This document shows, in pieces, positions 1 to 11,642 of a DNA stretch of 64,000 nucleotides. The notes beneath the pieces were generated by a model that saw only the letters and a program-made list of their open reading frames with translations, was not told the origin of the DNA and searched no databases. Both the position numbers and the translations under genes were made by a program. Position 1 is the stretch's first letter; the number at the start of each line of letters is the position of its first letter. This DNA is from Petaurus breviceps papuanus. Taxonomy: Eukaryota; Chordata; Mammalia; Diprotodontia; Petauridae. The stretch is from positions 53,022,525 to 53,086,524 of the forward strand of contig JAMXIF010000003.1 in assembly GCA_028583685.1 (NCBI GenBank), written 5' to 3'.

Positions 1-116
1 TTCCCTATCAGGTTGTTTGGAGGCCTTCAGCTTTAAATGTACAGGCTTAAAGTGCGCTTGCTAGTGTTTCCTCTCCTATTTTTTTTCCTGAATGATTGTT
101 GTGTTGGGGTGTTTTG

Positions 117-146
117 TTTTTTTTTTTTTGTGGGGGGGGGGGGGGG
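117..146. repeat. Poly-T / poly-G run
   Basis: Thirteen T (117-129) are followed almost directly by fifteen G (132-146), then CGCGGG. Such runs are length-unstable and error-prone in sequencing; on the plus strand the G run could form a quadruplex-like stack. Confidence 0.9.
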
Positions 147-976
147 CGCGGGAGGTTTGTTTTTTGTTTTTTGCCTTAGTAGGCCACCGGGTATGCTCAG
201 TGCAGAAGGAGACTGGCCCATTCAGAGGGCAACAGAAGGGGAATTTAGAATGCAGTGGGGATTGTGGGAAGGAGAAGGAGAGAAGCAGGGGTCAGCTTTG
301 TGGCACTCCATTGGGTAGGTGGAAGGGAGAAATGTTCTTTGGGTCTTTCAGAGTTATTACTATTTTTTAAATGAACGTTTTGGATTTGTTGCCCTAAAAA
401 TAGGTATCCTGGTCATTCCCTTTCTTCCCTGAAACCTTAGAAAGGAAATGCTGGAACAACATAAATAAAATTTTCTTTTGGGGAATCAATTTGGGGACAT
501 CCTAAGAATCCTGAAAAGATTTCTGTTATCCCCTCACTTGCTCTCGGATTACTGGGCCCAGGTTTGGTGACTGTGTTCTGCGTCTTAGGATCCCAGAGCC
601 TTGGGCCCTGCCCACGTGCGGTTACAGGGGAAGGCTGCCCGACATAGAGCACATGTCTGGTCAGATGTTTTTCGGCTCCATTTCCAGAGGGCTGGAAGAC
701 ATTCATCCCTGTGCAGTTGGTCTGAAGTAGCCTGCCTCAGGGTTATCCTTATGTAATTAAAAAGAAATCAGAGGTCATGCTAGTCTGAAGTAGTTCCCAG
801 GGAACACTGCGTTAGGGTGAGCATAGACCAAATATCACTGACACCCCAATCAGCATTGGACCAGTGCCCAGGTTTCTTCCTCATTCGTTACTTTTCTTTT
901 CCCTTCCACCAATCATTTATATGACCCTTAGAATTTCAGATCTTTGACAGGTCTTGGTCTTGGTAACCCCACAGCA

Positions 977-1018
977 CAGTGCCTGGTATACAGTAGGCAC
1001 TTAGTAAATGCTTGCTGT
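977..1018 (+). repeat. L2/MIR-type 3' tail fragment
   Basis: Contains the order 'cacagtgcctggtatacag', 'taggcactta', 'taaatgcttg' typical of the common 3' tail of L2 LINEs and MIR SINEs. Only a scrap remains. Confidence 0.6.
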
Positions 1019-2440
1019 TTGGGTGGCATCTGCCAGCCTCCCATAAAGGCAGGCCATACCCAGTGACAGCATAGCCCTCCCTGCCCCCCACCAGCTAGGA
1101 AGAGCCACCACTGGTGCCTCATGCTCAAGCCGCAATCTCTCTCAGCTTTGAATTGCAGCCAAGAAGATTCTGAATACAGAGTCCCACATGGCCAATGTCG
1201 CATCCCTAGGGACCTTCAGCAGCTGACAGAGCTGCCAAAACATGTCATCATTTTTTTTTACATTGAAAAGCCAGTCTACAGTTTAAGGCATAGGGACATA
1301 GCATCAGGCTCTCCCTTGGGCAGAGGAACTGGGGCCCCACCCATCCTTCATCAAGCTGATGCAGTAGAATCAAGCCCCTGCAACGCCTTCCTTGGGGGTC
1401 ATTTTCAGTGAACTAGTTCAGAATAATCAGCCACCTGACATCTCTCTGGGCTCCATATCAGCCCAGCAGATCAGATCCAGGGACCCAAAGGCTGAAGCTG
1501 GAAAGAGGTGGCTTTTTTGTTTGTTTGTTTCTTGGCTCTTCAGGTTTACATTTTGAGTATTTTCTTAATGCAAAGCCCAGCAGGTCTCTGTCTGTCCATT
1601 TGATACAATTATATCTTGTAGTGGTTGTTTCTTGTTCATTCAACGAAGAATTACACACTCACGGCCCTTAGCAATGGTAGTATTTTAGCACACAGTGTAA
1701 ACACACAGCCAAACCCACAAGACATGGCACCTAGGTCATGAAAGGGATAGGCTAATCAGGATCCAGAGTACTGTTGCAGTTGGTCAGGGTGGGGATTGGA
1801 GGAAACTATTGCAGATGGTCCAAAGGAATGTTCAAAGAAAAAGGTGAAGAAAAGTCTCTTGAATGATCTCTCGCAAGGCAGTGAAGGTTCAACTGTATGT
1901 AGGCCCGTGAACTGAATTGCATTGAAGGAGTGTGGCCTTTGTTGTGATATAATATGTATTTTCTTATATGCATGAGCCAAACTGTTGCATCTTAATTTAG
2001 AACACGTGTCTGCCTTTATTTTGATCATCTTTGTCCACCCCTTATGAGTTCTTGGCTGTTAACTGTAGATAGATCTTGTAAATATTGCAACCTCAGGTTG
2101 CTAGGATCACCTTGGTTCAATTCAGCTCAAGGAGCCACAAACAGCAACTCCACTGTGTCCTCAGCAGAAAGGGCATTTTTACTTTTGAACCAAAAAATAA
2201 ATTATACATATATATATATATATAAAGAATTACATCTTGAGGCTACTAACTGTAAGACTTTTTAATTATGACTACTGTAATTTGACACCATTTGAAACAA
2301 AGGATACAGAGACACTAAAGATTTCACAATATTCATTGGTATTGTAACAAAACTACTATTGTATGGGTTTTTTTGTATTGCTGTTAAGTATTGTTTTGTG
2401 TGTGTTGGAACCTACTGGGGACATGTTATATTTTGAAGTG

Positions 2441-2496
2441 ATTAAACTATTTAATTGTGTGTCTATATTTTGGAATGGAATTATTTCTTCATTAAA
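2441..2496 (+). promoter_or_regulatory. Candidate poly(A) signals
   Basis: Two ATTAAA hexamers (2441-2446, 2491-2496) precede an A-rich then GT/T-rich stretch (about 2515-2535). They would define the 3' end of the putative transcript described for 1-2515. Confidence 0.35.
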
Positions 2497-2629
2497 AAAG
2501 GGTTTTTAAAAATACTAACCTGTGTGGGCTTTTTCTTCATTTGCCTTGATGATCTTTTTCCCCTACAGTCACTCTAAAGTTAGTCTAAACATAAAGGGAA
2601 GGAGTACCCTAATGCTTAGAGCCCACAGT

Positions 2630-2790
2630 CCAGGATCATAGATCTAGAATTAAAAGGGACCTTAGAAGGCATCTAGTATGATTCTCCCTTTATGAAGATA
2701 AAGACACGAGCCCAGGGAGCACCTAAGATAAAACGCAGTGAGCATTGGAGTGAGGATTTGAACTCAGGACCTCTAACTCTAGACTCCATT
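2630..2790 (-). repeat. MIR-type SINE, antisense
   Basis: Shows the antisense MIR pattern: 'aaaagggaccttagaaggc', a degenerate 'gaagataaagacacgagcc' and 'gatttgaactcaggacctc'. Ancient and diverged. Confidence 0.7.
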
Positions 2791-3062
2791 ATTTATAGTA
2801 AATGTGGACAAGGTACCTTTCTCTTTTGCTGCCTCAGACATTCCCAACTTTTTTGTGGTAAAAAAGATGCCTTACTCACATAAAATCTCATGGTTAACAG
2901 AAGTCGAGAGAATGCTGACAGAAAACGGGCACAGTATAGGAGGAATGGGGAAAAGAGGAGGGAAATGGAGTAGAGGAGGAGGAGGGGATGATAAGGAAAA
3001 TCCTACCAGTAAAATATGAAGGGAAAAGGGGAGAAGCATGTTTTGGCGACTAATAAGCATGA

Positions 3063-3645
3063 TTCTTTTTTAAAATTTTTATTTACTTATTTTTAACATG
3101 CTTTTTTTTTTTTAATTTTGAGTCCCAAATTCTCTCACGTCCCTCCCCCTACCCTCTGAGAAGGCAAGCAATTTGATATCAGTTAATCATTAGAAATCAT
3201 GCAAAATATTTCCATATTAGTAACGTTGTAAAAAAAGCAAGAAAAAAGCTGAAAAAATATACTTAAAATCTGTACTCATTGATCAGTCCTCTCTGGAGTG
3301 GATAGCATTTTTCATCATGAATCCTTCAGAATTGTCTTGGATCACTGTTTGATCAGAGTAGCTAAGTCACAGTTGATCGTTATTTCAATATTGCTGTTTC
3401 TATATATAATGTTCTCTTGGTTCTGCTCACTTCACTTTGTATCAATTCATGTAAGTCTTCCCAGATTTTTCTGAAACCATCCTCCCTTGTCATTTCTAAT
3501 AACACAATAACATTCCATCACAACTTTCTCAACCATTCCTTAATTGATGCACATCCCTTTAATTTCCAATTCTTTGTCACTTCAAAAAGAGCTGCTATAT
3601 TTTTGTATATATAGATCCTTTCCCTTTTCTTTGAAAGCATGATTA
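3063..3645 (-). mobile_element. L1 LINE 3' end fragment (marsupial type)
   Basis: On the minus strand this reads as the last part of L1 ORF2 and the 3' UTR: the 'caaaaatatagcagctcttt' and 'gggatgtgcatcaattaagg' blocks, then 'gaagtgagcagaaccaaga' and 'tccaagacaattctgaagg'. The 3' end with its T-rich tail faces left. It is 5'-truncated with no usable frame. The same blocks recur at 8535, 23372, 28750 and 57170-59740. Confidence 0.85.
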
Positions 3646-4255
3646 TTTTCAATCTTTGTAGTCTGCAGCTATGCCTCCTCCCTAACATAAATGCCTTCAG
3701 AGATGAGGTGAGGGAACAGAGTAGCAACCTCTGACCATAACTGCTCCTCTATTCCACGGACATTTGGTCTAGGGATATTTCAAGCTCACATTTCAAATTA
3801 CCATAGGCCACAAGGGAAATGGGGCTGTCCACAGGCTGCAGTCTCACAACTAGTGTGTTGGAAACCCCAGTCCTACCTCATTATTAGAACCCTCAGAATC
3901 TCTGGGGGCCTTTTAATACCATGCAGAGGGGATGGGGTGCAATTTGTCCAGAACAAAGTTAATAATAATAGTTTAGCAGGGCTAAATCATGGCCCAGGAA
4001 GAGCAAAGATGAGCCAGACATGGGGAAATCAAGAAAGGGAGTGCAGAGAGATCCACAGGATCAGGCAAAGGATATTGGAATAGGAACTCAAGGTCAGATG
4101 TTGGCTGCTCAAGGAATGTTAGTTTGAAGGAAGGTTCAGAATAAGGAGCTCAGTCTACTGAAAGAAAGATAAGATGCAAGACCATGAACTTCAAAGATCC
4201 AGTGCAAAACCATGATCTGTCTGTCTAACTACAGACTGATAGAAAGGTAGTTCTA

Positions 4256-4430
4256 GGGGCGGCTAGGTGGCACAGTGAGTAAAGCGCCAGCCCTGGAGTC
4301 AGGAGGACCCAAGTTCGGTTCTGGCCTCAAGACACTTTACACCCACACACACACCAAAAAAAAACTAGCTGTGTAACCTTGGGCAAGTTTCTTAACCCCA
4401 ACTGCCCTGAAAAAGGGAAAAAAAAAAAAA
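4256..4430 (+). mobile_element. tRNA-derived SINE (WSINE1-like) with target-site repeats
   Basis: Starts 'ggggcggctaggtggcacag' with A and B box-like segments, has 'agctgtgtaaccttgggcaa', and ends in an A-rich tail. It is flanked by the perfect repeat aggtagttcta at 4245-4255 and 4431-4441, which fixes the insertion precisely. An A-rich stretch with a CACACA run (about 4340-4370) lies inside the element, as in the related copy at 35305. Confidence 0.92.
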
Positions 4431-5244
4431 AGGTAGTTCTATTTGCAGAAGTACAGGTAGGTGGATGAATGATACCAAGAAGTTCTGGCAGCAGATACCA
4501 GGGTCTGGTCACAGAAAGAATGAGGTTCAGGGTCAAGATATCTAGGACCTTAGAGTACTAGGTTATGAAGAAAAGGACTTCATTATAGGGGAACAAAGAA
4601 GAAACCTAATTACTTGGGTCCTCAGGTCCAAGGACACCTGTCAGTAAAACTGATAAAGCTGATTCAATAAGAAATTGAGCTAGGACTCCACATTTGTTCC
4701 ACCTACACACAGGACAGACCCAAGAGCTGGAGCAAACTGAAATTATGGTGTAGCATTAAGGCCCTAGCTCCAAATACTAGTTGACTGCAGAAGGAGGGAG
4801 CTAGGCAGACATTGTACTGTTTCCCCAATCAGGGATTTTCCAGTAGTGTTTTTTTTCAAGGAATAGGACTTTGGAAGCAGAATGGTAACCTAAAAATTTC
4901 AGTCACATAGTATCACAAAATCTCACACGAAGGCAGGTGTGAGGCAGGAAAGAGCTCACTTAAATGTAGCCACCAGGAATGAGAGAAAAGAGGAAAGCTT
5001 CTAGAACTTCCTATTTTAATTAATTATTTTTGTTGACTAGGTGCTAAGTTCAGTTATGTCTATTTGTGGAAGGACTGCACCTTCTAAACTTCAGCATCCT
5101 GGCACAAAGCACCCACCGGTCATCCCACTCCAGGTACCATTCTGCTAGGGGATATCTCTCTTATCTTTTCTTTATATTTATCTTTTCTCTTTCTTTATTG
5201 TCTTTTTATCTTCATTCCTTCCACCAAAGGAATAGCATCCCTAC

Positions 5245-5420
5245 TGTAACCTAAATCCTCCATTAAGAACAACAGGGCCTAAAACTCAGCCCAAGCCAAA
5301 GCTCCAGAGGGTTCCCCAAAACCTAATGCAACATCAACAAACCTAAATATCTGGACCCCAGATCCCACTTAGAGCAAAGCAGAAATTCGTCCCATGGGAC
5401 CAAACCCTACTGACACAGTT
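5245..5420 (+). repeat. Unnamed dispersed repeat, copy 1 (inverted pair with 6735-6875)
   Basis: Aligns by eye over about 140 bases to the reverse complement of 6735-6875: shared blocks include 'atcctccat', 'tgatgcaacat'-like, 'aataaacct'-like, 'ggaccccagatcc' and 'ggaccaaacccta'/'gggccaaaccctt'. I do not recognise the family. Confidence 0.6.
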
Positions 5421-6734
5421 GACTAGTCTTGCTTCCCAAGCACTCATTTTATTAGCTCTGATTGAGACATGGCAGGGTTAATGGAAGTTTCTATGGTATT
5501 CTTCTCCTTGGATACTGGTAGTACGTTTCTCAGTTCTCACAGATGTCCTCTTTGAATTCTGAAGCTGAGTAGGAGATTGAGGAAGATAGTAGGTAGGCCT
5601 GTGGCTAAGGGTTAATCTTTTTATAGATGCCAAAACACCAAGGCAAACATATTTTGTGGAACTATTGACTAGCATCAAAGCACCCCCAAAGTTCCTTTTC
5701 CCACCTTTATCTAAACCTACATTTGTAGGTTTAGTTTGGGGGGTTCTCAACAAGTGGGCTAATTATTCAGGAAGGATCAGTGCCAAGAAAGACTAATTCA
5801 TTGTTGTTGACCTTAATCAGTCCATGTCTAACCATTCTTCAGCTCAGGGTACCCCCTCATCATCCCTCACTTTTTAGAGAAATATGATTTTTAATAGACA
5901 TTTCTTCCAGATCATTAGGGTTAATGGCATAAACTCTCTCAGGACTTTGTCCTTGGTAAGAAGTAGGTAGGGCAACTTTTTCCTCTTTTCATTTCCCTAA
6001 CCTCTGTGGAGCAAATGACATTTACCAGGACCTGCCTGATACACCTAAGTCAGAAAGGAGACAATTTGCCAATGGGGGATGGTGAAAGGGGAGGGACAGG
6101 AGCATATACTAGAAACAGTATGAACTTGGTAAATGAAATCTCTTTGGCAGTAACCCTGTCTAAGCCAGCACTGGATATGGTTCTCCTGCCATTGGTTTCT
6201 AACACTTTGGAAGTCCAAGTTGCAGATCTGAGCAGCAAAACAGTGGAGTGGCTAGAGGGTTGGACCTGGAATTTGGAAGTTTGACACATACTGAGCCATA
6301 TGATCATGTCCCTTAGACTCTCACTACCTCAGGAGACTCTTTAAGACTATAAGGTATAGAAGAGTTGTGAAGAGAGTTTCCATGCCAAAGAAATCACAGG
6401 CCCAGTACAATCTCCTTACCTCAAATGGTTTTTAAGTCAAGTGATCAATCCGAGTATATGGTACTTCATGGGTTGCAGGAAATCACTGAGGACATTAACA
6501 TTGGGCAGAGGGGTAGAATATGTATTCTGATGCTTTTCTTTATGTATTTGAGGTCAAATTCAAAAACAATTCTCTGTGGGTCATCAGAATCTGTCTCCAG
6601 ATGACTCTCATGACTAATGTGTTCCCTGTATTCTATTTGTCTGGGGGGCATAGAAGCACTGCATTCTGGCCTATGGAAAAGGGGCAGGATGATTCAATAT
6701 GCTAGGAGAAGCTCCTTTTAGCATAAATCCATTC
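5421..6734. other. Unassigned sequence
   Basis: No repeat family or gene recognised. Short open frames on both strands (61-92 codons) lack conserved motifs and match chance expectation. Confidence 0.6.
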
Positions 6735-6875
6735 ACCAGGCTCAGAAGGGTTTGGCCCCATGGACTTCACTGCAACTGGATCTGGGGTCCTCCTAGTCAG
6801 GTTTATTAATGTTGCATCAGGCTCCAGAGCTCTGGTTTAGGCTGAGGTTCAGGGCTCCTCATGGAGGATTCTGGA
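6735..6875 (-). repeat. Unnamed dispersed repeat, copy 2 (inverted)
   Basis: Reverse complement matches 5245-5420 in order: 'gaatcctccatgagg', 'tgatgcaacattaataaacc', 'ggaccccagatcc', 'gggccaaacccttctgagc'. A WSINE1-like element inserted just to its right at 6890. Confidence 0.6.
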
Positions 6876-6889
6876 GAAGCTACCACATA

Positions 6890-7049
6890 GTTCTTTTTTT
6901 TTTTTAAAGCAAGTGGGGTTAAGTAACTTGCTCAAGGTTACACGGCCAGTTATTTTGTGTGGTTGCTAAGTATCTGAGGCCGGAACCGATCCCGGGTCTC
7001 CCGACTCCGGGGCCAGCACTCTTATTCACTGCTTGCCACCTGGCCACCC
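6890..7049 (-). mobile_element. tRNA-derived SINE (WSINE1-like), antisense, with target-site repeats
   Basis: A T-rich tail at the left is followed by the antisense tRNA-like body, from 'gttaagtaacttgctcaagg' to 'gccacctggccacc'. The perfect 10-bp repeat ctaccacata flanks it at 6880-6889 and 7050-7059. Confidence 0.92.
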
Positions 7050-7059
7050 CTACCACATA

Positions 7060-7555
7060 TTTTTAAGGAAGGTTTGGGGGCCCTCACAGAGAATACTTCA
7101 GACTTTAGGGTGTGGACATCCTCAAAAACTCTAGCTCAGGGCTAAGGTCAGGAATGATGACCACAGACGATGAGTTTTGAAAGCATGAAGAAGCTCCCTT
7201 AAGAGGCCCTGGAGAAGATGCTAGCCACCATCACTGGAATTTGGGCAGCTCTGAAACTACAGCTAATTCTTCCAAGATGGACAGAGAAGGGTTGTGGGCC
7301 TTCCTGATTCTGTTCAAATACATCTAAATGATAGCTCCACTAGCTGTCAGAATAAAGCTGTCTCCTCAGGAGCTACTGCACAATGAGCTACAACTTTATA
7401 TTGCCAGAAAGCTACAACTCTGCATTATTGGGAACACTTGGCCCTCTGCCTCAAAGTAATTCATAACACCTACTCACAAAGAGAAAGTAGCTCCCAGTTC
7501 TGTTTCGCAGGCCTCGAACATCTCTAGGCTGTTTCATCTCCTAGCCCCTTTTCTG
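7060..7555. other. Unassigned sequence
   Basis: No gene or repeat family recognised between the SINE and the next MIR. Confidence 0.5.
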
Positions 7556-7557
7556 TA

Positions 7558-7740
7558 AGGACCATAGATTTAGAGCTACAAGGGACCTGAAAGGCCAACC
7601 TCCTTGTTTTACACATTAGGAAACTGAGGCCAAGAAACATTAAATGACTTGCTCATGTTCGAATAGCTATCAACTATCAGAGGCAGGATCTAAACCCGTC
7701 TTCTTAATGTCAAGTCTAGCTTTCTATTTAAAACTCTATT
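7558..7740 (-). repeat. MIR-type SINE, antisense
   Basis: Antisense MIR landmarks: 'agctacaagggacctgaaag', 'cattaggaaactgaggcc', 'atgacttgctcatgttcgaa', 'atctaaacccgtcttctt'. Confidence 0.8.
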
Positions 7741-8049
7741 ATGCCTCTAGCACATCTGGAATGGGTTTTCCGGCTTAAGGAGACCTGCTGTATCAGGCTT
7801 CTCAAGCACAGGTTAAACCAGTTGAGTCTAATACTAAAGGGCCCAGGGGCAGGGGAGGGGGGTGGTGTAAAGTTGTATTCAGTGGTCCTTTTATGTGAGA
7901 GCTGGGAACTTGGGAGGCATGGCAGTCAGGTCCAGCTATTCTAGGGAATGTAATAAATACGTCCCAACTGGGTCCACTATGGATTTTTGTTATTTAATCT
8001 CATCTTAGCCAGCAAGATAAAATTTCCTTAATTGACTATCAGAATCCCC

Positions 8050-8470
8050 ACATTAGCTATTTCAAACCTTTTCTCCTCTCCTCATGTTTCCCAGACCACC
8101 ACCTCCCCTATCTCACCTCAACATGAGACCTTGCCTCATACTTTGCTGAAAGCAAGACCTGCTTTTAGCTTCTTCTTCTCCCCTAAGTTACATTTCAAAA
8201 ACCCCTTTAAGTCATTGCTCACCCTCTCCCTCTTCAGTGCAGTCTCTGGTGAAGAGGGGGCCCTTTCCATTAAGCCCAGTTTCTCTTCTCGTGTACTGCA
8301 GCTCCTTCACTCCTATCTCCTCCCGAAACCTCCCCCCTTAATCAACCTCTTTCTCACTGTAATCTTGTCTTTCTTCTTATTGGTTCCTTCCCTTTAGCTT
8401 ACAAACATAGCTGGGTCTTCTCCATTATTAAAAACCCTTTATTGCTTCAAGCATTCATTCTATACATCTC
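8050..8470 (+). mobile_element. L2 LINE fragment (ORF2 5'-middle part)
   Basis: C/T-rich coding-strand sequence with the L2 blocks 'ttggttccttccctttagct', 'tacaaacatagctgggtctt' and 'ctccattattaaaaaccctt', known from the stretch just before the reverse-transcriptase core of L2. An open frame of 121 codons (8032-8397) is incidental; it is low complexity and lacks RT motifs. Confidence 0.65.
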
Positions 8471-8534
8471 CCCCCCTACTGGAGCCAAGCCCCTAGGAAA
8501 AGCAGTTAACACAAACTATAGTAATTAACATCCA

Positions 8535-9210
8535 TCAGATTGGCAAAGTTTATGAAAAAGGAAAATGACAGATGTTGGAAGGTCTGTGGGAAAACAGGTA
8601 CATTTTAATAGACCTGTAAATTAGTCTAGCCATTCTGGAAAGCATTGGAGCTATGCCCCCAAATTACTGATTTTTGCATATCCTTTGACAGTCTACACCC
8701 CACAGAGAGCAAAGAAAGAGAAAAAAGCTTCATATAAACAAAAATGTTCATAACAGCTCTTTGTGTGATGATAAAGAGCTAAAAACTAAGGGGGAACGCC
8801 CATCGATGAGCAATGACTGGACAAATTATAGGATGTGGATAATATAGGAAACGACAACAGAGATGGTCTCAGAGAAACCTGGGAAAACTTGTAAGTGATC
8901 AGAAAGAACCAAGAGAGCAAAGTATGTAGTAACAGCAACATAAAGACAAAGACTTAGGACGACTTAGAACTCTGATCAATTCAAGGACTAAACATGATTC
9001 CAGAGAATTTATGAGGAAATTTACTCCCCATCTCCAACAGAAAGGTAACATATATTTTGGGTACATGGCCCCTAACTATACATATTTGTTACAAAATTTT
9101 GTTTTTCTTTTTCCTTTTCCCCTAATGAGAAGAAGGGGAAGTGGGAGGGAGAAAAATATAGATTTTTGTGACTGAAAAGATTAAAATTAATCTTTTAAAA
9201 GTATCTAATG
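8535..9210 (+). mobile_element. L1 LINE 3' end fragment
   Basis: Carries L1 blocks in order: 'tagccattctggaaagcatt', 'ttcataacagctctttgtgt', 'ggaacgcccatcgatgagca', and a 3' UTR with a purine-rich 'gagaagaaggggaagtggga' tract before an A/T-rich end. Diverged and 5'-truncated. Confidence 0.75.
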
Positions 9211-9256
9211 TTTGCTGCCTCCATTTCCTCTCCACTTTTTAGAATTCCTAGTTTTC

Positions 9257-9520
9257 TAGGCAGCTAAATGGCACAGTAGATAGAGCTCTGAGACTGGAGT
9301 TAGGGAGACCTGAGTTCAAATGTAGCCTCGGATACCTGTCTGTGTGACTCTGTTGATTAACCTCTGTCTGCCTCAGTTTCTTCTTCTGAAAGATGGAGAC
9401 AATAATTTATGCCCAATTGTCATGAATGTTGTTTGTATTATCTCAAGTGAGATAATATTCATAAACTGCTCAGCACCGTGCCTAGAACATAAGTGCTTAA
9501 TAAATGTTTATTCTCTTCCT
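9257..9520 (+). repeat. CORE-SINE (MIR/MAR1 group) with L2-like tail
   Basis: Begins 'ggcagctaaatggcacagta', continues 'gagacctgagttcaaatgta' and 'tctgcctcagtttcttcttc', and ends in 'agcaccgtgcctagaacata' and 'taataaatgttta'. This is the long form with the CORE and LINE-like 3' tail. Confidence 0.8.
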
Positions 9521-9524
9521 CTCA

Positions 9525-9780
9525 CCAAAGTTCAGCTCAAATGCTACCTCTTATAAGAGCCCATTCCAGATCTCCCCAACTGCTAGTGCCTCCCCTACAC
9601 ATTACCTGGCATTTATTTTGCATTTATACACATGTATATATGGTAAACTTGTCACTCCTATAGAATATAAGCTCTATAAGCTCCTTAGGCCTAGGCATAT
9701 TCCACCTTTGCCTCTGCAAAGGGCCTAGACCAGTGCCTGGCACATAACAGACACCATAAATGCTTGTTGCTTAATTGATT
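9525..9780 (+). mobile_element. L2 LINE 3' end
   Basis: Blocks 'gttcagctcaaatgctacct', 'gcccattccagatctcccca', then 'ccagtgcctggcacataaca' and 'ccataaatgcttgttg' match the L2 3' end. Confidence 0.85.
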
Positions 9781-9927
9781 GTACATATCCATTCCCCTCC
9801 CATTTAGGAGTTTGAAATATGATTTCTCATCTGTTTATTTACAATATGATGGAAGTTCAGGTAAAACAATAAATACTAAGTATGGTGACTTAGTTAAGTT
9901 TTGGATTCCTTTTTCAGAAAAATGAAT

Positions 9928-10300
9928 GGGCAGCCTTTGGTGCAATGGACAGAGTGTTGGATTCTGAGTCAAAGAATCTGGGTTCAAATCCTGGCTATGT
10001 TTCTGAATGACCTTGAGCAACTTTTCAGGGGCTCAGTTTCTTCACCTGCAAAATGAGAGAGTTGGAGCACAGGACTTTTAAGTTCCCTTCCAGGAGCTAG
10101 CCAGGTGGCACAGTGAAGAGAGCACTGGTTCTGTAGTCAGGAAGACCTGAGTTCAAATCTGGCCTCAGACACTTAACACGTAATAGCCATGTGACCTTGG
10201 ACAAGTCACTTAACCCCAATTGCCCTGCCCCTCCCCCTTCCAAAAAAAGCAAAAAAAAAATTCCCTTCCAGTTCTAAAAATCTGGTCCTTTTGTAATGGT
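9928..10300 (+). repeat. MIR-type SINE split by a younger SINE
   Basis: MIR body from 'gcaatggacagagtgttgga' through 'atcctggctatgtttctga' to 'gggctcagtttcttcacctg', with its end 'cccttccagttctaaaaatc' resuming after the inserted SINE at 10094-10260. Confidence 0.85.
10094..10260 (+). mobile_element. tRNA-derived SINE (WSINE1-like) nested in a MIR
   Basis: Body 'gagctagccaggtggcacag' to an A-rich tail. The flanking repeat ttcccttccag is perfect at 10083-10093 and 10261-10271 and is itself MIR sequence, so this insertion postdates the MIR. Confidence 0.93.
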
Positions 10301-10939
10301 CATTTCCAGATTCATAGTTCCTTATTTCCAAAGAGCAGGGTTTCTACTATACCACTGGTTAGCACTTGCCTAACTTGTCACTATTTGTGACTTTTCCCAG
10401 GACCATAGCCCAAGAGAGTTAATTGACAAGGAAGTCTAGAGAAATCCCAAATGAGAAGTTTTACTTACAGTTGCTTGTAATGCCAAGTTATGAGTCAGTC
10501 AGTCAGTAAGAGTGGAAGCTTACCTCACTTTACCCCAGAGATGTGATCCTGAAATGTGTAAATTGGGTCATGCTATAAAAACCCTGGGGAGGGGTTGGGG
10601 GCGGGAAGGAAAGAGCTCACTATATAAAGAAAGCATGTAATGAGTAATTTTGTAAAGTGAAGCATCCTTTTGTAACAGAATTGAATAATCACTCCCTAAG
10701 TTGCCTGTGGGAGAAATTTGGACGTTTGCCTACAGCACTGGGTTTTCTTTAAGAGCTTCCACTCTCAATGTGCTTTGGAGGAAATGATGCATTGCAAGGG
10801 GCTGACCTGTGACCAGTCTCCTCCAAATGGGTATTTGAGAAATGCCAACTGACTGGGTTACACTCATATTGTACTAATCAATCTGTCAGCAGCACTGATT
10901 GAGAGGCTATCTCTCCTAGTGACCACCTCCCTGTTCTAT

Positions 10940-11402
10940 GAGCTCCTGTGGCTCTAGGCCTAACTACCAATTCCTCTGTTTGACATTTAAAACTCTTCCT
11001 CACCTGGGTCCTTCCTATTTTCCAGTCTTACATTTAATTTACTTGCATGCACCGTACAATCCAGTTACATTGGCCTACTTGCAGTTTTCTGCACATGATA
11101 CTTCATTTCCTACCGCCATGCTTTTGCATTCACTATTCCCCATGCTGAGAATGTTCTGTCTCCTCACCTCTGTCTCACAGGAGGAGGTCTTTCCCCATAC
11201 CCACAGCTGCTAGTGCCTTTCCCACTGAAATAACCTTCCATCTACTCCACTGATACCTTGTATATATTTTGTATGTCTTAACTCCAGCTTAGAATGTAAA
11301 GTCATTAAGTGCAGGGCCTATCGTAGCTTTTCTTTGTACCCCTATCACTCAGCCTTGTGCCTGGAACATCTAAGTAAATGCTTAAATAAATGTTTGCTGA
11401 CT
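10940..11402 (+). mobile_element. L2 LINE 3' end
   Basis: Long L2 match: 'acatttaaaactcttcctca', 'cacctgggtccttcctattt', 'cccatgctgagaatgttctg', 'ttgtgcctggaacatctaag', ending with 'taaataaatgtttgctgac'. Confidence 0.88.
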
Positions 11403-11607
11403 GACTGGTGGTAGAAAACAAAGAGAATTTCCCTCTACATTCCAGTAATCTCCCCTTCCTTGAATTATCTTATAGTAGAAGCTTAGAAAAACTTGTGATT
11501 TTATTTAGGCCTAGTCTTTCTCCATCAAATACTCTAAGTCCTAATCATATCCCAGGGATGGGAAACTAACCAGACCAGCAAGGGAAGAACTCCTCTCCTC
11601 CTTATAA

Positions 11608-11610
<3 letters not shown>

Positions 11611-11639
<29 letters not shown>
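11611..11639. repeat. (AT)n microsatellite
   Basis: About 14 AT dinucleotides; probably polymorphic in length. Confidence 0.95.

Positions 11640-11642
<3 letters not shown>

Larger units (their letters stand above)
1..2515 (+). other. Possible 3' UTR / terminal exon end of an unidentified plus-strand gene
   Basis: This stretch is nearly free of the SINEs and LINEs that fill the rest of the window; only a short L2/MIR-like tail at 977-1018 is visible. It ends in AT-rich sequence with ATTAAA at 2441 and 2491, followed by a T/GT-rich segment from about 2518, the usual order of poly(A) signal and downstream element. Another AATAAA lies at 2196. No open frame of note is present, so any coding exon would lie upstream of the window. 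That it is a 3' UTR is inference from low repeat content and signals; it could also be ordinary unique intergenic DNA. Confidence 0.35.

Noticed and set aside
8032-8397. 121-codon Ser/Leu/Pro-rich frame
   Set aside because: Falls in sense-strand L2 LINE sequence and lacks any RT motif.
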